Made by a program: the position numbers and the translations under genes. From assembly GCA_013396915.1 (NCBI GenBank), contig VWZL01004361.1, forward strand, positions 37,376-101,375: a stretch of DNA of 64,000 nt. Direction: 5' to 3'. Below the pieces are notes generated by a model. That model worked only from the letters and a program-made list of their open reading frames with translations, searched no databases and had not been told where the DNA came from. Shown piece by piece: positions 37,477 through 50,410 of the stretch (the stretch's first letter is position 1; every line of letters begins with the position of its first letter). This stretch comes from Stercorarius parasiticus (lineage: Eukaryota; Chordata; Aves; Charadriiformes; Stercorariidae).

Positions 37477-39770
37477 TTTTTATTTAGGAGGTCAAATATT
37501 AATCATGAGAATTGGATCTACAGTGGGTTTTGTGAGGTAAGGTAAAAGTTAGATATTGCCTGCAAAAACCCGTGCAGCTGGGTTGTTTGCCAATGTATCT
37601 TTGTAAGAAATCTTTCAAATAAGGAACCTATCTACCAGAAAGTCTTTTCATGTTTCTTTCTACGAAATTGTCATGAAGCTTTGACTCTAGATAAGGGAAT
37701 TATAATGAAATAAAGGAAACATTGTTTAGTTGTCAAAACGAATTTGAAGTGTGACATGTGTGGGAAGAAAGAAACCACAGAAAATGGGATATTGGCTCCT
37801 TGAAATTTACGTATGTAATGTGATGACTGTGGATTGTCTAAAAGAATCTAGCCCTTCATGGTTGGTAGAATCAACTATTTTATTGACCTTTCTGTTTTTA
37901 TGTTTTTAAGAGTATTAATATTAATGACACATAAACAAATACTGCAAAAAAGCTCAGGAAGTATTTATTTGTAATCAACTTGATATTCACTGTTGCTGCT
38001 TTTTTCAAGTTTTATTATCAAGCTTGCTCGAATTTCCTAAGTGAAATAGTAGATTTGAACTGAACGCTGTAGAGCGTCCATGAAACAAAACACTTTTTGC
38101 ATCATAAACAAAATACTAGGTTTACTTAGATGATTGAGATTCGCTTTTATACAAATAAGAACTAGTCACATGCCCTGACTGTGAATTAAAAATCAAATAC
38201 TTTGGTGGAAGAACGACTAATGCTATTTCGCCTAATTACTGCTCAGTAACCTTCACAAGGCCAAGGTATGTAATGTTCCAGTATAAAGGAATATACAGAA
38301 ATATATTCGCTCACACACAGAGATCTATATATGAGGAGAGTCCAATGATGAATGAGCATGTTTTAAGATACAGATAGGAATTTAAGGCATTGTGCTTGTC
38401 TTCTAATAGCCAAGCATTTGCATAATCAGGATCGTATCAACTTCGCAAGAAATGTATGGAATCCTGAAGTCAGCTTTGACAGCTGTAGCGCAGGGAGCTA
38501 CCTCAATCTTTTGTTTCTGATGTGGCTCTACAGAGAATGCGAGAGCATGCGGTAATGATAGTGCAAATGAGCTCCTGTAAGGCAACTTGTTCTCTCAATA
38601 ATATCATTCGATTCTGTATAAACCATCAGTAGTTTTTTAAGTTTCTTTTGAATTCTCTAAGGCCTTTATAAAATGGCCCGGGAATATGCATATAATATGT
38701 TTGTGTTGACAAGGCTGAGGACCTGAAGCACGATGGGTGAGGGTCTGTGTTATCACAGCGCAGTGACGGAGATGGCACTGTAAATCTGCAGACAACATTA
38801 ACTGATGCTTGGGTTTTTTGCCATTGTATGCTCAAAAATGACTCTTTAAAACTAGGAATTACAGTACTTGCCTTCACAGACACTAGTCTGAATTAAAATT
38901 TTCCTTTTCCAAAAGGGCTCATAGCAAAAATGTACTCATACCAACTGATCAATATTTGGGGAGGGGGCAGGCCTGACTAGTTGCTGATAGGCAATCTGTC
39001 ACTGGTTACAAACTGCTGGAAGCTGGTAGCCACTGAAGTCGTCACTCTCTGACAGCTGTTGGGTAGTTGTGTAAAGCGAGTTCATGCTTCATTCAACTCT
39101 TAGTTGACAAATGCCCTGAATTTGAGAAACTACTGTGGTGATTGTCACCAACTGCGATGCCTTTTCTCAGTAATTTCACACTGAAATTCAAGAATGAATG
39201 AATTACAGAGACTGAGATGTTCCTTTGCTACTAAAGTCATAGTGGCCCTCCTCTCTACAACTGGAAGCGTCCAGATGGATTTATAAAGACTCACGGGATT
39301 TGAGCCTTAGCTCTGTTATGCTTATGGTAGAGTCTCTCCTTCTATGCTTCTATGTGTGATTTTCTTTCTTGTGTTTTTTTTTAGTGTGGGCTGACTGGCC
39401 AAAAGGAGACGCTTCACGAGACTCCATGTGGTTGCAGGAACAGGACCCTCAATGAGCTGTGGGTCAGGCTGAGAGAAGGCTCTGGCTCCAGGCATGGTAC
39501 AAAGGAGAAAGCTCTTTCCGTCTGCTGTGCTTGCATCTGAGGGGAAATAATCTGCTGCCTCCTTAGTAATTATAGCATCCACCACACACACACCTTCTTC
39601 CTATACTATGAGGTGACTGAAACATTGGAGAAAAGCTTAAGTTCGTTTCTTTCAAGCAGCCCTATGCCTTATCTGCATGAGGAGATGTGAAACTGCAGCT
39701 GTAATCCCCTCTCTCCAGGTGCGCATTCATATGAAATGAAATGATGCCCTGCAAGTGGATGGCCTCGGCA

Positions 39771-39791
39771 GGGCTGGGGGGGGACGCAGGG
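39771..39791 (+). other. G-rich tract with quadruplex potential
   Basis: A GGG, CT, a run of eight G, ACGCA and GGG follow each other, enough for four guanine triplets if the long run is split. Confidence 0.6.
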
Positions 39792-40202
39792 AACCAACCA
39801 GACAAAAAACCCAGTGCCCTCACAGAGATAACAGAGAACTTACACTAATACTGTGTGAAATGCTTCAGCAGCAGCAACATTCATATTTAAACAGCAGTTT
39901 ACAAAGTCAGTCGAGCAAATCAGAACTCAATGAAAGGAAGGGTTTAGTAAAAATTTATTTTTTATTGAATGCATGATATTTTGAGACAATTAAAACTAAT
40001 CAGGAACAGGATGCATTACCAGTGAATGAAGCCTGTTCAGGAAGGCTACAGTCGCAGTTAGTCTGTGGGAGTGTTTCCCAACATGGCCTTTCACACACCC
40101 TGGCTCTTTTTTCCCTTTCCCTTCCCTTTTTTCCCGTGCATGGATGCAAGAAGTGATTGCAGCCCCAGCTGAAGCAGGCAAAGGCCCCGCTTCTGCTCTC
40201 TG

Positions 40203-40285
40203 TAAAAGCTAAAGTAGTTCCACTTACTTTAATGGTGTCAATCCTGATTTACTGTGGCACAACTGAGCTTGTAATCTGGCTCTGA
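40203..40285 (-). repeat. Ancient dispersed repeat fragment
   Basis: The minus strand reads GCCAGATTACAAGCTCAG, then GTAAATCAGGATTGACACCA and TTAAAGTAAGTGGAACTAC. This resembles the amniote-wide phrase GTAAATCAGGAGTAACTCCA followed by TTGAAGTCAATGGAGTTAC, one half of an old palindromic element. It also mimics an exon (TTATTTCAG acceptor, AAA|GTAAGT donor), and I favour the repeat interpretation. Confidence 0.45.
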
Positions 40286-41148
40286 AATAACAAATTGATG
40301 CACACTTGAGGGGAAAAAAGGTCTTATATAAAATCAGGAAAATGCTTTTGTTAAAGGACTGTGAGATTTTTATTTTTGTTTGTGTTGTTTTGTTTCATTT
40401 TTTAATCTCTAGTATAAATTTCAGATTTTCCCCAGCTCCGGGTTGTCACATTAGAGCAAAATGAAAATAATATATAGTAAATAATATTTCGGGCTTTGTG
40501 GAACTAAATTTAAACAGTGTATTGTTTATGTCAGTGAAATGCATGCCTTTTTCAACATGTCAGGGCACTTCTGATACACTTGTGTTGGCATCATTATACC
40601 ACAGTAGGAGGAAGTCATTTATTTATTCCCTTTTGGCATCCATAGGATTTAGAGATGAGGCATTGCCCTTCTGGATAGATAATCCAATTCTGATGTTTTC
40701 ATTTTTTCCAGTAAAACATCAATAATTTGATATGTTTCTATTGTCTAAAGCGGTTTTGTCTTGATGAAAGACATTTTAAGTGGGCAGTGTTTCGGAACAA
40801 AATTTCTCTTATGTAGCTTGTCATTATGTGTATAATATGTAAGTAAATCTTATCTATTAAATTAATGAGAATGTGGGGAGAAGGAAATATTTTTGATCAG
40901 CGGTAACCAAACTCTGAGAGCAGGGAGGAAAAAAGATGTGCAAAAAGCTTCAAAATACAGCGCCGCATTGTTTGCAAAAAGCCTGCTGTTTCCTTTATGT
41001 CTAACTGATCCGTGCCAGAAGCCCTCTTGAATTTCTACAAGAATAGAGCTTCAGATCATCTGCATTCAGTGCCAGAGTCATGGCCCTGGAACCGATAATT
41101 GCCTCTGACAGGATTTAATTACCTTCTCCAGGACCTTTTCTCTGTTTG

Positions 41149-41460
41149 ATTGGAGACCACCCCCTGCCTCCGATCAAATCAGACAGTAATAACACGCCGC
41201 GGCGCCGGAGCCAATCCCGAGCCTGGCCGGCGCGGTGACCTTGCCGCGCCGGAGCCGATTGGCGCTGTCGGCCTTGTCGGCGGTGGCAGGCAGCCGTCAC
41301 CGGCTGGCCACCGGGAGATAAGAGAGCAGCATTAATGCTAATGGAGTCTGTCAGTGCGCCGGTTGCGGTTGGAGCGGGCACAAGGGCTGCCCAGACCCGC
41401 GGCCGGTTGCCGTTCAGCGGTAGCCCCCGGTAGCCGGCCGGCCACCTGTGCTCGGTGTCA
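41149..41460. promoter_or_regulatory. CpG island with three CCAAT boxes
   Basis: CpG density is very high from about 41190 to 41460, with roughly 26 CpG in the first 130 bases, inside otherwise CpG-poor DNA. CCAAT boxes occur as ATTGG at 41149-41153, CCAAT at 41211-41215 and ATTGG at 41258-41262. The last two lie inside two copies of GCGCCGGAGCC. Downstream are AGATAAG at about 41315-41321 (GATA-like) and the palindrome GCATTAATGC at 41329-41338 followed by TAATGG (homeodomain or POU-like). No TATA box is seen. An open minus frame across the island (41381-41115) ends at GAGAAG|GTAATT, a fair donor, but has no ATG. This is probably a promoter or developmental regulatory island, with direction undecided. 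Confidence 0.7.
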
Positions 41461-43061
41461 CACCGTGGTTATCGGGAGGGAGTCTTCCCGCTCTCCCCTC
41501 CCAAAAAAAGTGGGGTGAATTTCCCCAGGTGAAACCCGCTGGTATTTTGTTACGTAGATGGAGAACATCACTACTTGGTGTGTGTCACACAGCCCCTCTT
41601 TTTAATATTAACTTGACACGTGCAGTCACTATATTATTTATGGTAGTTTTAATGTAGAGTCTAAATGTACCCTCAGCTTTAAGAAAGAAAACTGCATTCC
41701 TTTAGCAGTTCGCTTTTGGAGACCTAATGCTTTTGAGGTGAAATAGCAGCAGAATGTAGAGCGCGGTAGTTTTTAGCTAATATTTTCTCATTCTCAGAAA
41801 TTAGGCAAGATCTTTTGCCCGCACCTCATTTAGCAGCTGGATGCCTTGACAGCATTACTGCTTTGAGAGTTTAATTGGCCGGACTTCAACCGTAAGGTGT
41901 GCGTAGCAGCCAAGAGTTAACAGATATTCTTCTGGTTCTGTTCAAAGTTATATTGATCTTGGTGCAGGTAAAGGGCTTGTCCCCGCTCCAGCGAAGCCAA
42001 CGGCCGAGCTCCAGGTGGAGAAGGGGTAGGTCCAGGCTTATTTCATGCTGTATTTGCTGTTTCATCTGTTTTCACCTCGAAGGGAGATGTAAATGCCATG
42101 TAGTGCAATGGAGGGAGGGGGTGATTTGATGTCATGGTAACTTCTCCAACTATCGGTACAGCTGTACATAAAATCCAGTGCTGCTAGGGGCAATGCATCA
42201 CGTAGCACCTCCGACAGCAGCGGGGGGATGCTGACGCGGTTCTTTTCCTCCCGGTTCCCCAGAGAAGAGCAGCAGGTACCCTGGTGAATGCCTCGCATCA
42301 CGGGATCACCCTGCGAATTTGAGAGGCCTACCAGTACAAACAGGAAAAAGGATCACAAACAGCGCTGCAAGAAGCAAAAGCACAGAAGTGGGGGGGAGCT
42401 TGTTCTGTATTCGATATCTAGCCCTTGTGCAAATGCCCTGTCTCCATTTTGCCAGTTACCCTGTTTTTCCCTTTTCCTAAGTTTCCATATAACTGAGGAT
42501 CCAAGGTATCTTCATATACTCTGAACAGGAATTACAGGGACGTAGGGCCCTCCTATCTCAAGGCTAAGAAACTTCCATAGGAAAGCATTGTTTGGTGAAA
42601 TACGTTGTGTTTCTACAAGGCAGCAGATAACCACGTGTGTGTGTGACTCTGGTCTGACTGAAGGCCAAAGTAGTTGGGAGTTATTTCAGCCTTCTCTGGA
42701 TGGTCGGAAAACACAGCAGTCTTCTGAGGTGAAGAGATGATAGGAAGAAAAAAGGTACAGGTGCAATTTTTTTTCTTTTTCTTTCAGACCTCTGCTAGCA
42801 TATAGCAAAGTATGCAGACTGCTCGTATAGACTGAGACAGAGCACAAACGCTCTTAACTGCACTGCAAAATCTTCCCTTTTCTCAAAGCAAAATAGTGAA
42901 ATATCAAATAGATAATGAAGCATCCTGAGTGCAGGTCCTTGCAGAAACGTGGAGGGAAAATCCACTAACCCTGACTCTGTAAAAGTTTTAATTTCTACAA
43001 TGGGCAAAACCACTCATTTTTTTCTTATTTCAACTGGTAACAGAATAAAACAGAGTGAGTC
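41461..43061. other. Unique DNA flanking the CpG island
   Basis: CpG density falls away to the right of the island, with residual CpG at about 41980-42030 and 42210-42260. No exon is recognised on either strand. Confidence 0.45.
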
Positions 43062-43089
43062 TGTGTGTGTGTGTGTGTGTGTGTGTGTT
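43062..43089. repeat. (TG)n microsatellite followed by G runs
   Basis: About 14 uninterrupted TG dinucleotides run directly into GGGGGAGGGCGGG at 43090-43102. The TG tract is likely length-variable between individuals. Confidence 0.95.
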
Positions 43090-43102
43090 GGGGGAGGGCG
43101 GG

Positions 43103-45310
43103 TGGAATCTGAGGCAAATAACGTTTTTATTTTTTTTTTCATTTGCCCAGACAGATTCCACTGTGAACATGTAATGGTTTTCACTGAGGCACTGTGTTAT
43201 TTTAAGGTAAATCTGCTGACTTCAGAATGCATAATCAGTTTCATGATCGTAATAAATTATATCACAGCTATCTCTGGTGGGAAAGAAATTCACAAAGCAA
43301 GAGTGATAGGACAGCTTACTGGGTAGGATGCTAGCCTAGAACCCATTTCTTTGTTGCTTTTTTAAGCAAATAATTTTGAAAGCATGTAGGTCAATTAAAA
43401 GCTCATTTTGAAAGCATTGTAGGCACTCAGAATTTAAGTCTGTCTGAAAAGTATTTTTGAAAACGTTGCTGCAGTTCAGTTCCAGAGCTGTAAACTGGGA
43501 ATTGCAGCACTTCTTGCAAAGGTGATGTGTGACTAAATATACTTGAAAGGAATTGGAACAAAATAGAAGCTGTCTAAGGACCTAGGATAGACAGACGGGC
43601 TACGTAGGCTGTGGTACTGAGAGCATTTATTCCCTAGCAGTCATAGCTTAAGTAGCTCGGGCATCTCTTGGCGGGTTGTTCCCAGCTCTTGCATTTGCTG
43701 CCACAACTGTTTGCACAGCAGTACAGTGAACTTGATCAAGGAATAGATCCAGCTGGTAAAAGATAAAATATATGCTGACTGCATGGCAACACAACTGTCT
43801 GTGCCAGCCAAAACACTGGTTGGCACGTGGGGCGGAACGAAGGCTGGGAGGAAGGAGGATGGGAGCTACCTAAGTAACCTGCTACCGAATGCAAAATCAC
43901 AGTCTATTCTTATTTTCCAAGTACCTTAAATATTAATCTAGAACAGTAAAGGCTTTGTTCTAATGCCCAAAAAGGATTGATCATGGTCTGATGAGAAAAC
44001 CTGGAGATTTTTGTCACTGATTTCTGTACATGCGAAACCGGCTCTCTTTGATTTATATGTTAGAAAAATATATAAAGTAAAACAAAACAAAATTTGTTAA
44101 CAATGGCAGTAGCCCATGAAGGAGATGATTTAGGAGTCGTCCTGTCAAGTGTTATATTTTGATTTTTCTGAAGAATTTAACAGAAAACATAAAAATGGAA
44201 CGCTGCCTTTAAAAAAGACAGCTATAATTTTTTATAACTTTTCCTAGAAGCTTGTATTGTATGTCTGCTACAGTATTACTTTTTTAATTACCACTGCCTA
44301 ATTGTGAGATTAATCATTGTTGCATTACCCTTTTATATTTGAGATACAGATACTCATACTTCAGGTATGTGTACTTCAGTGGCTGTACTAAAGATGAATT
44401 TCATCTATTCCATGTGCCACAGGTTGTTTAACAGGAAAATGTTTTTATTAGAAGAGCTGGGTTAAGGGTCCATCTGGAACCAATTGAATTCTCTAATGGC
44501 CTAACCTTCTATTTCTAGAGGGAGTGAGGAGAAAAAGCAGGGAGGAAATTCAGGCTAACAGTGTAGTTCTGAAATGTGAATTTAAGAACTTTCCCCTCTG
44601 CTCCCTCCAGCCTCTTGTTCCTGCTCTCTTGCTGTAATTTGCCACGTCCTCAGCTTTGTACATACAGCTACTTCTATGGCTTGCTGTAAATTATACTGTT
44701 CAAATAACTGCTGTTAAAAGTCATCATCAAAAAAGGATGGGGGGAGCACTTAAATAGGACAAATGCGGGAAGAGTAAATTGTGCTGGAGGAAAGGAAATG
44801 AGCGTGGGTCTATGAGGGAAGACCAGGAGCTCCTCAAGCCATTATCACTTGAGCCAGGCATCACTAAAGCCCAAATGCCATATAATTGCAGACTCAGACA
44901 TAGACTTCTTCAGATATTACCAAAGTATCGCTGTGTACCTCACGGAACTACATGCAGAGGCTTTATCAATATATGAAGTACTATAAAAATGGGAGGCTAC
45001 ATATTGGAGCCTGGTTTAAAGTCCAGTGGTAATCCCACATGTCCTTCCGTTATTCCAAGTGGCTTTGGCCAGAACCTGTGTCTAGCATTTCCACATCAGC
45101 TGGGAGGAATTCTGCCCATCATGTGCTGCAAATCAGGCTGAGCTAAAAAAAGAAAAAAAAAAACAAGAAAGGGAAAAAAAGGAAACTTGCAATAGCATAT
45201 CCTTAAAGGACTTTTTTGTATCAAAAAGACATTGAGGCAGCACTTGTCCTGTTATTGTGTTTATAAACCCAGAATTTATGGAGGTCCCCATTTTGTAAAC
45301 CTATTCTCAC
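43103..45310. other. Unique AT-rich DNA, no gene seen
   Basis: Short frames only. The 125-codon plus frame at 42949-43326 runs through the TG microsatellite and is not a gene. A-rich low-complexity sequence lies at 45145-45185. Confidence 0.5.
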
Positions 45311-45355
45311 CTTCAGGCACCATGTTAAGCAGTTTCTTTCTCAAATGCAGACAGC
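45311..45355 (-). other. Weak candidate 45-nt exon
   Basis: The minus strand reads TTTGCTGTCTTACAG, then 45 bases, then CTGAAG|GTGAGA. Both splice sites are good. One of three frames is open, reading CLHLRKKLLNMVPE with split codons at both ends, and the length is a multiple of three. The short length makes chance likely. No product is recognised. Confidence 0.22.
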
Positions 45356-48300
45356 CTGTAAGACAGCAAATGATTGCTGCTTGTCCAGGACAAAGAGGGC
45401 TACAGTACATACGTTAATGTATCACGTGGGATTCTGAACTTTTTTGTTTGCGTTGCTTGTTTATTTTCAAAGCAGAGTGTAAGAGTCCTTATTGACATAT
45501 CCCTGTATTTGTCTCTGCTATTTTAGCAGCATAAAATAAGGTCTCTGCCCCAACCATCTTAAAATTTTGTTAGTAAGCGTTACTTTGGAGAAAAAAATTC
45601 TCCAAAAAGAAAATGCTCTCCCTTTTTGAAGTTGACCATCAAAAACATTTTATTTCTAAGTCATGTTGTATCATTAACTGGTATCAGGGTGGACTGATAG
45701 CACAATGCAGAAAAAGAATATTATGTTGTTAACAGAAACAAATGGCTGTGGAGCCTGAAGCTGTGAATTTTGTGTAGCTTGTGTCCTTAGCACCACATCC
45801 CTGGCAAAAACGTTGTAGTGCAGAGCATAGCTAGAAGAAATTAACATAAAAAGTGTTTGTAAAATATTGGTGAATGTATTTGTGTATGTGTTTGAGGAGG
45901 AGATAACTGCTCAGTTCACTCCTAACCCCATCTGCTTAAGTGCACTGCACAGTTATTTGAAAAACCTTCTAAAAAAGATAAAATCCTGAGTGCAAAGAGT
46001 CTAAAAACGCATCTATATTGAGAAACGGTAGCCAATTGATTATTCAGCTGGCAAAATGGAAATTTCAAGTTGCATAGACAGCTAATTGTGGCCTGCCTAT
46101 GGAATGACAGGTCTATAATTTTTAGTTTTGTGCACATTCAAAGCCAGTCACCTTGACACTTAACAGTCCATTATCTGCCGGCCACCGACCATATGATGAT
46201 ATTCAAAGAGTGACAGGTCTTTTCCATTACAGAATGATAAAATGCACTATGCTTTATTTGGATAAAGCTGTCTTCACAGACAGAACAAACCAGGTGCTTA
46301 TCTGATCCTTGCACGCAACAATGACATTGGGCCACCTTTTACTCCACAGGGCTAACCCTTTTTTTTTTTTCATTGTTGTTCTTTTGGGATAAAGATGAGC
46401 GAAATGAGTGAAATTGGTATCCCCAGTATTGTTTTCTGGAAGAACAGGTAAGCTGGCATTCACATCTATGATTTCTTTCAGTAGTAAATAAGATAGATTG
46501 CAGGAAGCATTGGGACCCAGGTCATGCAACTGCGTGATTCATAATCTAGGGAGAAATGTTTATTTTTTTTATAAAAAAGATTGTTGTGTTTTCAGCATGT
46601 ATACAGAGCAAGGTCATGAAACACGTCCCAGGGTACTTGCTATCAAATAATAAAAAACAACAAACTGCCACAAATCAGGCTGAGACCTAGCGTTTAATTC
46701 AGACTTAACCAAGGGGCTGGATCCAGCCAGGGACTCTGCTGCGCCTTCCCTGGATGTGGTAAATGTGTCTGTGGCTCTGTCCCTGGGGCTGCAGCAACAA
46801 CACAAGACTAGTGACCATCTCTCTTTGTAGGAAAAACAGAACTTGAAGAGCAGACAGTGCTTGGAGCTAGTTCTTTAGGTTAGGGCGTTCCTGCCTGGGC
46901 ATCTCTTCAGGGGCTTGTGTAACCCAGGGAGGGCAGGGGAGCGCTGCTTCTGGAACAAAAGCTCAAGCCGCAGTGGACAGAGGGAGTCTCATCCTCGTAC
47001 CTTGCTGTGCAGGGAAAGCCGTGCCTTTGAGCGCTATGAACAATCTGAGTTTGCAAGAGCTTGCAGTTTTCAGGAACCTAATGGGAGATGGGCCCACGCC
47101 AAAGTCATAAACTCTGTTTTGGCCTCGGTGCTAGTTTCTGTGCCAAATTGTTCTCAGCGAATTTTATTTATTTATTTCCAAATGTGAATTTTTAGTTGGG
47201 AATCCTGAACGTGCCTTTAGAATAAGTATTTTTAAACTGTTTCTGAAATTTTAACAAGAGTCAGTATTGGTTTTCTTCGCCAGCAGGGCCTGTTTCAGCT
47301 CCCAGTGACACTAGCACAGACGCTCACTGATTCGTCGTGTGCTGGAGCAAGTGCTGTACGAGTGACCCTGAGAACTTTGCAAGAGATAAGTTCCATCAAC
47401 AGTTCATTTTGAAATGGTCTTAAAATGATTAAAAAATCCTGCAAATTACAAATTTACAAAGCAATTTTCTTGAGCATTTAGAGTTAGCAACAGTAACCTT
47501 TGCCACTGGAAAAGATGATTTGAGAAATTTCCAAATGATACAGAGATGCCATTTCAATATTAAATATTATTCTTTTAGCTCCTTGCTTATTCAGTAAAGA
47601 TCTACAATACTTCTGTGATTTTTATTTTTTTTTCCTATAGAAATGTACTTCATATGCAAACGTTCAGTCTCCTATGTTCTCCTGTGTACAGTATATTGCA
47701 TGTATTTATAGCTCTGGAGAAAAGGCTAATGAAGAGAGCATCCTCTGAAGAGAACAGTCATGAGGCTTCATTTGTTCCCTACATGCTGCAATAATCCTAA
47801 TGCACCTTTTACTCTACAGAATGGCTTGTACTTGGGGAATTGTGTTTCATCCAATTTTCTTGCAAATAATGAACAAGTTCCCCCAGGTTTATTGGCACTA
47901 TCTTGTGCACACTTTTTTGGTGTAAATTATTTATTCTACTAATTTAACAGCAAACAGTCCTGGATAGTGAGCTTAGTGAGGCAATTTCATAGGTATTGGT
48001 TGTAGGTTAATTATTTAGGGATTGAGATATCTCTGGTAATGCCAAATAAGTACAGACCTAATCAGAGAAAGCAATCGAATGCATCTAGGTTTTCCAAATC
48101 TCAGATCATGCAACCATTATTTGATGGTCATTAAGTTTGGTGTGTTATTGCAAAAGAACACGAATGTGTTTTGAGGTAGCCCGCAAGTTAACCCTTATGG
48201 TTCCTATCATTTCCCAGGCGGTCGACCCTTTGGTCACTGTGAGCCAGCTAACCAGAATGTTCAGGTCCATATACTCTGTTGTTCTGGAAATGGAGATGGT

Positions 48301-50410
48301 TAAGGATGTTTTTGACTATGCGTCTCGTGGGATAGCTTAGCGGTTTGGCAGCTCTTGAAATATGAATGCTGAAGAATCAACAGATAAATCATATTTAGGA
48401 CTAAAATAAACATTCTCTGCTGCTCTTTTTAAAGGTGGTGTGTAGCCACACAGAGGAGATAGTTTAACTGTTATAATTGTCACTACTTTATTTTTATAGA
48501 GAGATTTTGATGCTAATCACTTGAAAAACATGAAACATCTCGAGTCCTGTGTAGCATCACTATCCAGTGTCAGTTTAATGGGAATGGGGATTGTGTATTT
48601 TTTTTAATTCAGTGAGGAAAACGTTATTCTTAATTGGTATTATTTTTTTTTAGCTGACATAAAATAAGTTGGGCAGTTCATTGGAGAGAAGCATAAGCTC
48701 TAAGTAGAGCCAGGGAAGACAATGAATAAAAAGCAGTCTGAGGAGAAATCTGTGAGCAATGCTTGGTGTGGATAAAATGTTGACGTTAAGGCATAGTTGT
48801 TTCCAATTCTGTCGTCTTTATTTCTACAGCAAAATTACGGTGCTGTGCTCTGCTGTGCTTGACTCCTTAGATGGCATTCAAAGCAGCCCTTCGAAAGGGC
48901 TAGAAACTATCTTACTTCCATGTTCCTGCACCTCCTCAGTAGCGGCTGGGGGGGATGTTCTCTTTTCGAAGATTTCCAATGGAGTAATCTTCTCCTGTAG
49001 GGTATTTGTGTTGGTAGTGTTTGTGTTTATTTTCTCTTTATCTTTGTTTTAGTGTTTTGTTTTTTTTAAATACGTGTATGGATTCCTTTTTAATGTTAAA
49101 TTTAAAGCAAGTGCCTAAAATGTGCCTTGAAGTTGGAGCAGATGGTGGGGAATATTTGAGATTTTCTCTCTAAAGCAGTTCATTCCACAGCTTTAGGTCA
49201 GCCTTCATGGAAGTGCTTGCTCCCTTCCAGATGAGCCCTACCTTCTTGCTTAAGAATTTTGCTGAAGGAGTGAGTAGTTCACTGCAAAGCTGTAGGATTC
49301 ACAGGCTTTCCAGTGTAGAGAGTAGAGGATATGATGGTGAAAGCATGATAGTTTGCATTGGCGAAGGGATGTACTGAAGCATTCTGCACTAATTGGATTT
49401 TCTTTTGCACGAAAGCCTTTGTGCCAGATGTGTTGCGCTGGTAAGAGAGATGAATAACTGAAGCCAGATCATTAACAAGCAGGATAAGATGGAGTCACTT
49501 AGTGGCAGATTGAAGGAAGCCCCGTTCATTGCCACATAAGGGCATTCTGCTAGCAAGGATTTCAAGAGGACAACTAAACGTGTTTCCCATTTCATGTTCA
49601 ATTGATCTGAGATGCATCCTAACTATATATTGTCTTTCTGTATTTCACTATGTAAAAATAAATACAATCCTTCAAGGAGGATGAATGGCTCAGATGTATC
49701 AACTGTTCTCTGGTAGGAAGACATGCTAATCTGCTAAATTCTCCAGTTACTGTGGGATTTTTGCATTTCTAAGGAGACAGCTAATAAAACCCATGATTAG
49801 TGGAAGATGATAAGAGAACCTTGGCTAGTGCTTTAATGACGGAGTGCTTCGGGGAAGCAAGGAGGAGACCTGGGGCTAGAATCTAAAGGCCAGCTTCTTA
49901 AAAGAAACCCCAAAAGATGGGTGTTAAAGTCTGTCCAAGGTTCTGTGCAGCTATGGGGTGGAATCAAGAGATAACTTCCAGCCACGAGCATAGACATCAT
50001 TCAGCAACTTATATTTTATGGAACCCTGGAAACTAAAAATTAAAAACATGAAAGGAAGACTGTACTAGTTGGAAGAATATATGAGGAATCTTGGCAAACA
50101 TATGAAATAAAACATATACAGCTGTGTTAAGAAAAATATTTAACTCCATTTTAAATGTCATGAGTCATTAGAATGTGTTAAAAGGCAAAAAGCAGCACAG
50201 TATGTTTTTGCAGCAAAAATTAAGAAGGACAGCTGCATCTCACTTAATTGTAGGATGTTTTAATCACGGGAGTGTGTTGCACTTCTGCTTAGGTGCAGTC
50301 CCTGTGCTCTTTAGTCCATCAGTTTAGAATTGTGCAATTAGATGTGGAAATGGAAACACAATCAAAGGCTTCAGTTACACAGGGTGAATGTAGGAAGGTC
50401 TGAACGGTTT
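45356..50410. other. Unique DNA, no gene supported
   Basis: A 91-codon minus frame at 46254-46529 and a plus-strand donor (AACAG|GTAAGC) at about 46448 overlap each other on opposite strands, and neither has support. A short hairpin (AGCCCTT-CGA-AAGGGCT) lies near 48884-48901. Confidence 0.45.

Larger units (their letters stand above)
36561..40202. other. Unique non-coding DNA, no gene seen
   Basis: Short frames only. Two guanine-rich tracts are listed separately. Confidence 0.5.

Noticed and set aside
46254..46529. 91-codon minus frame and overlapping plus-strand GTAAGC donor
   Set aside because: The two signals contradict each other in strand and neither has a recognisable product.
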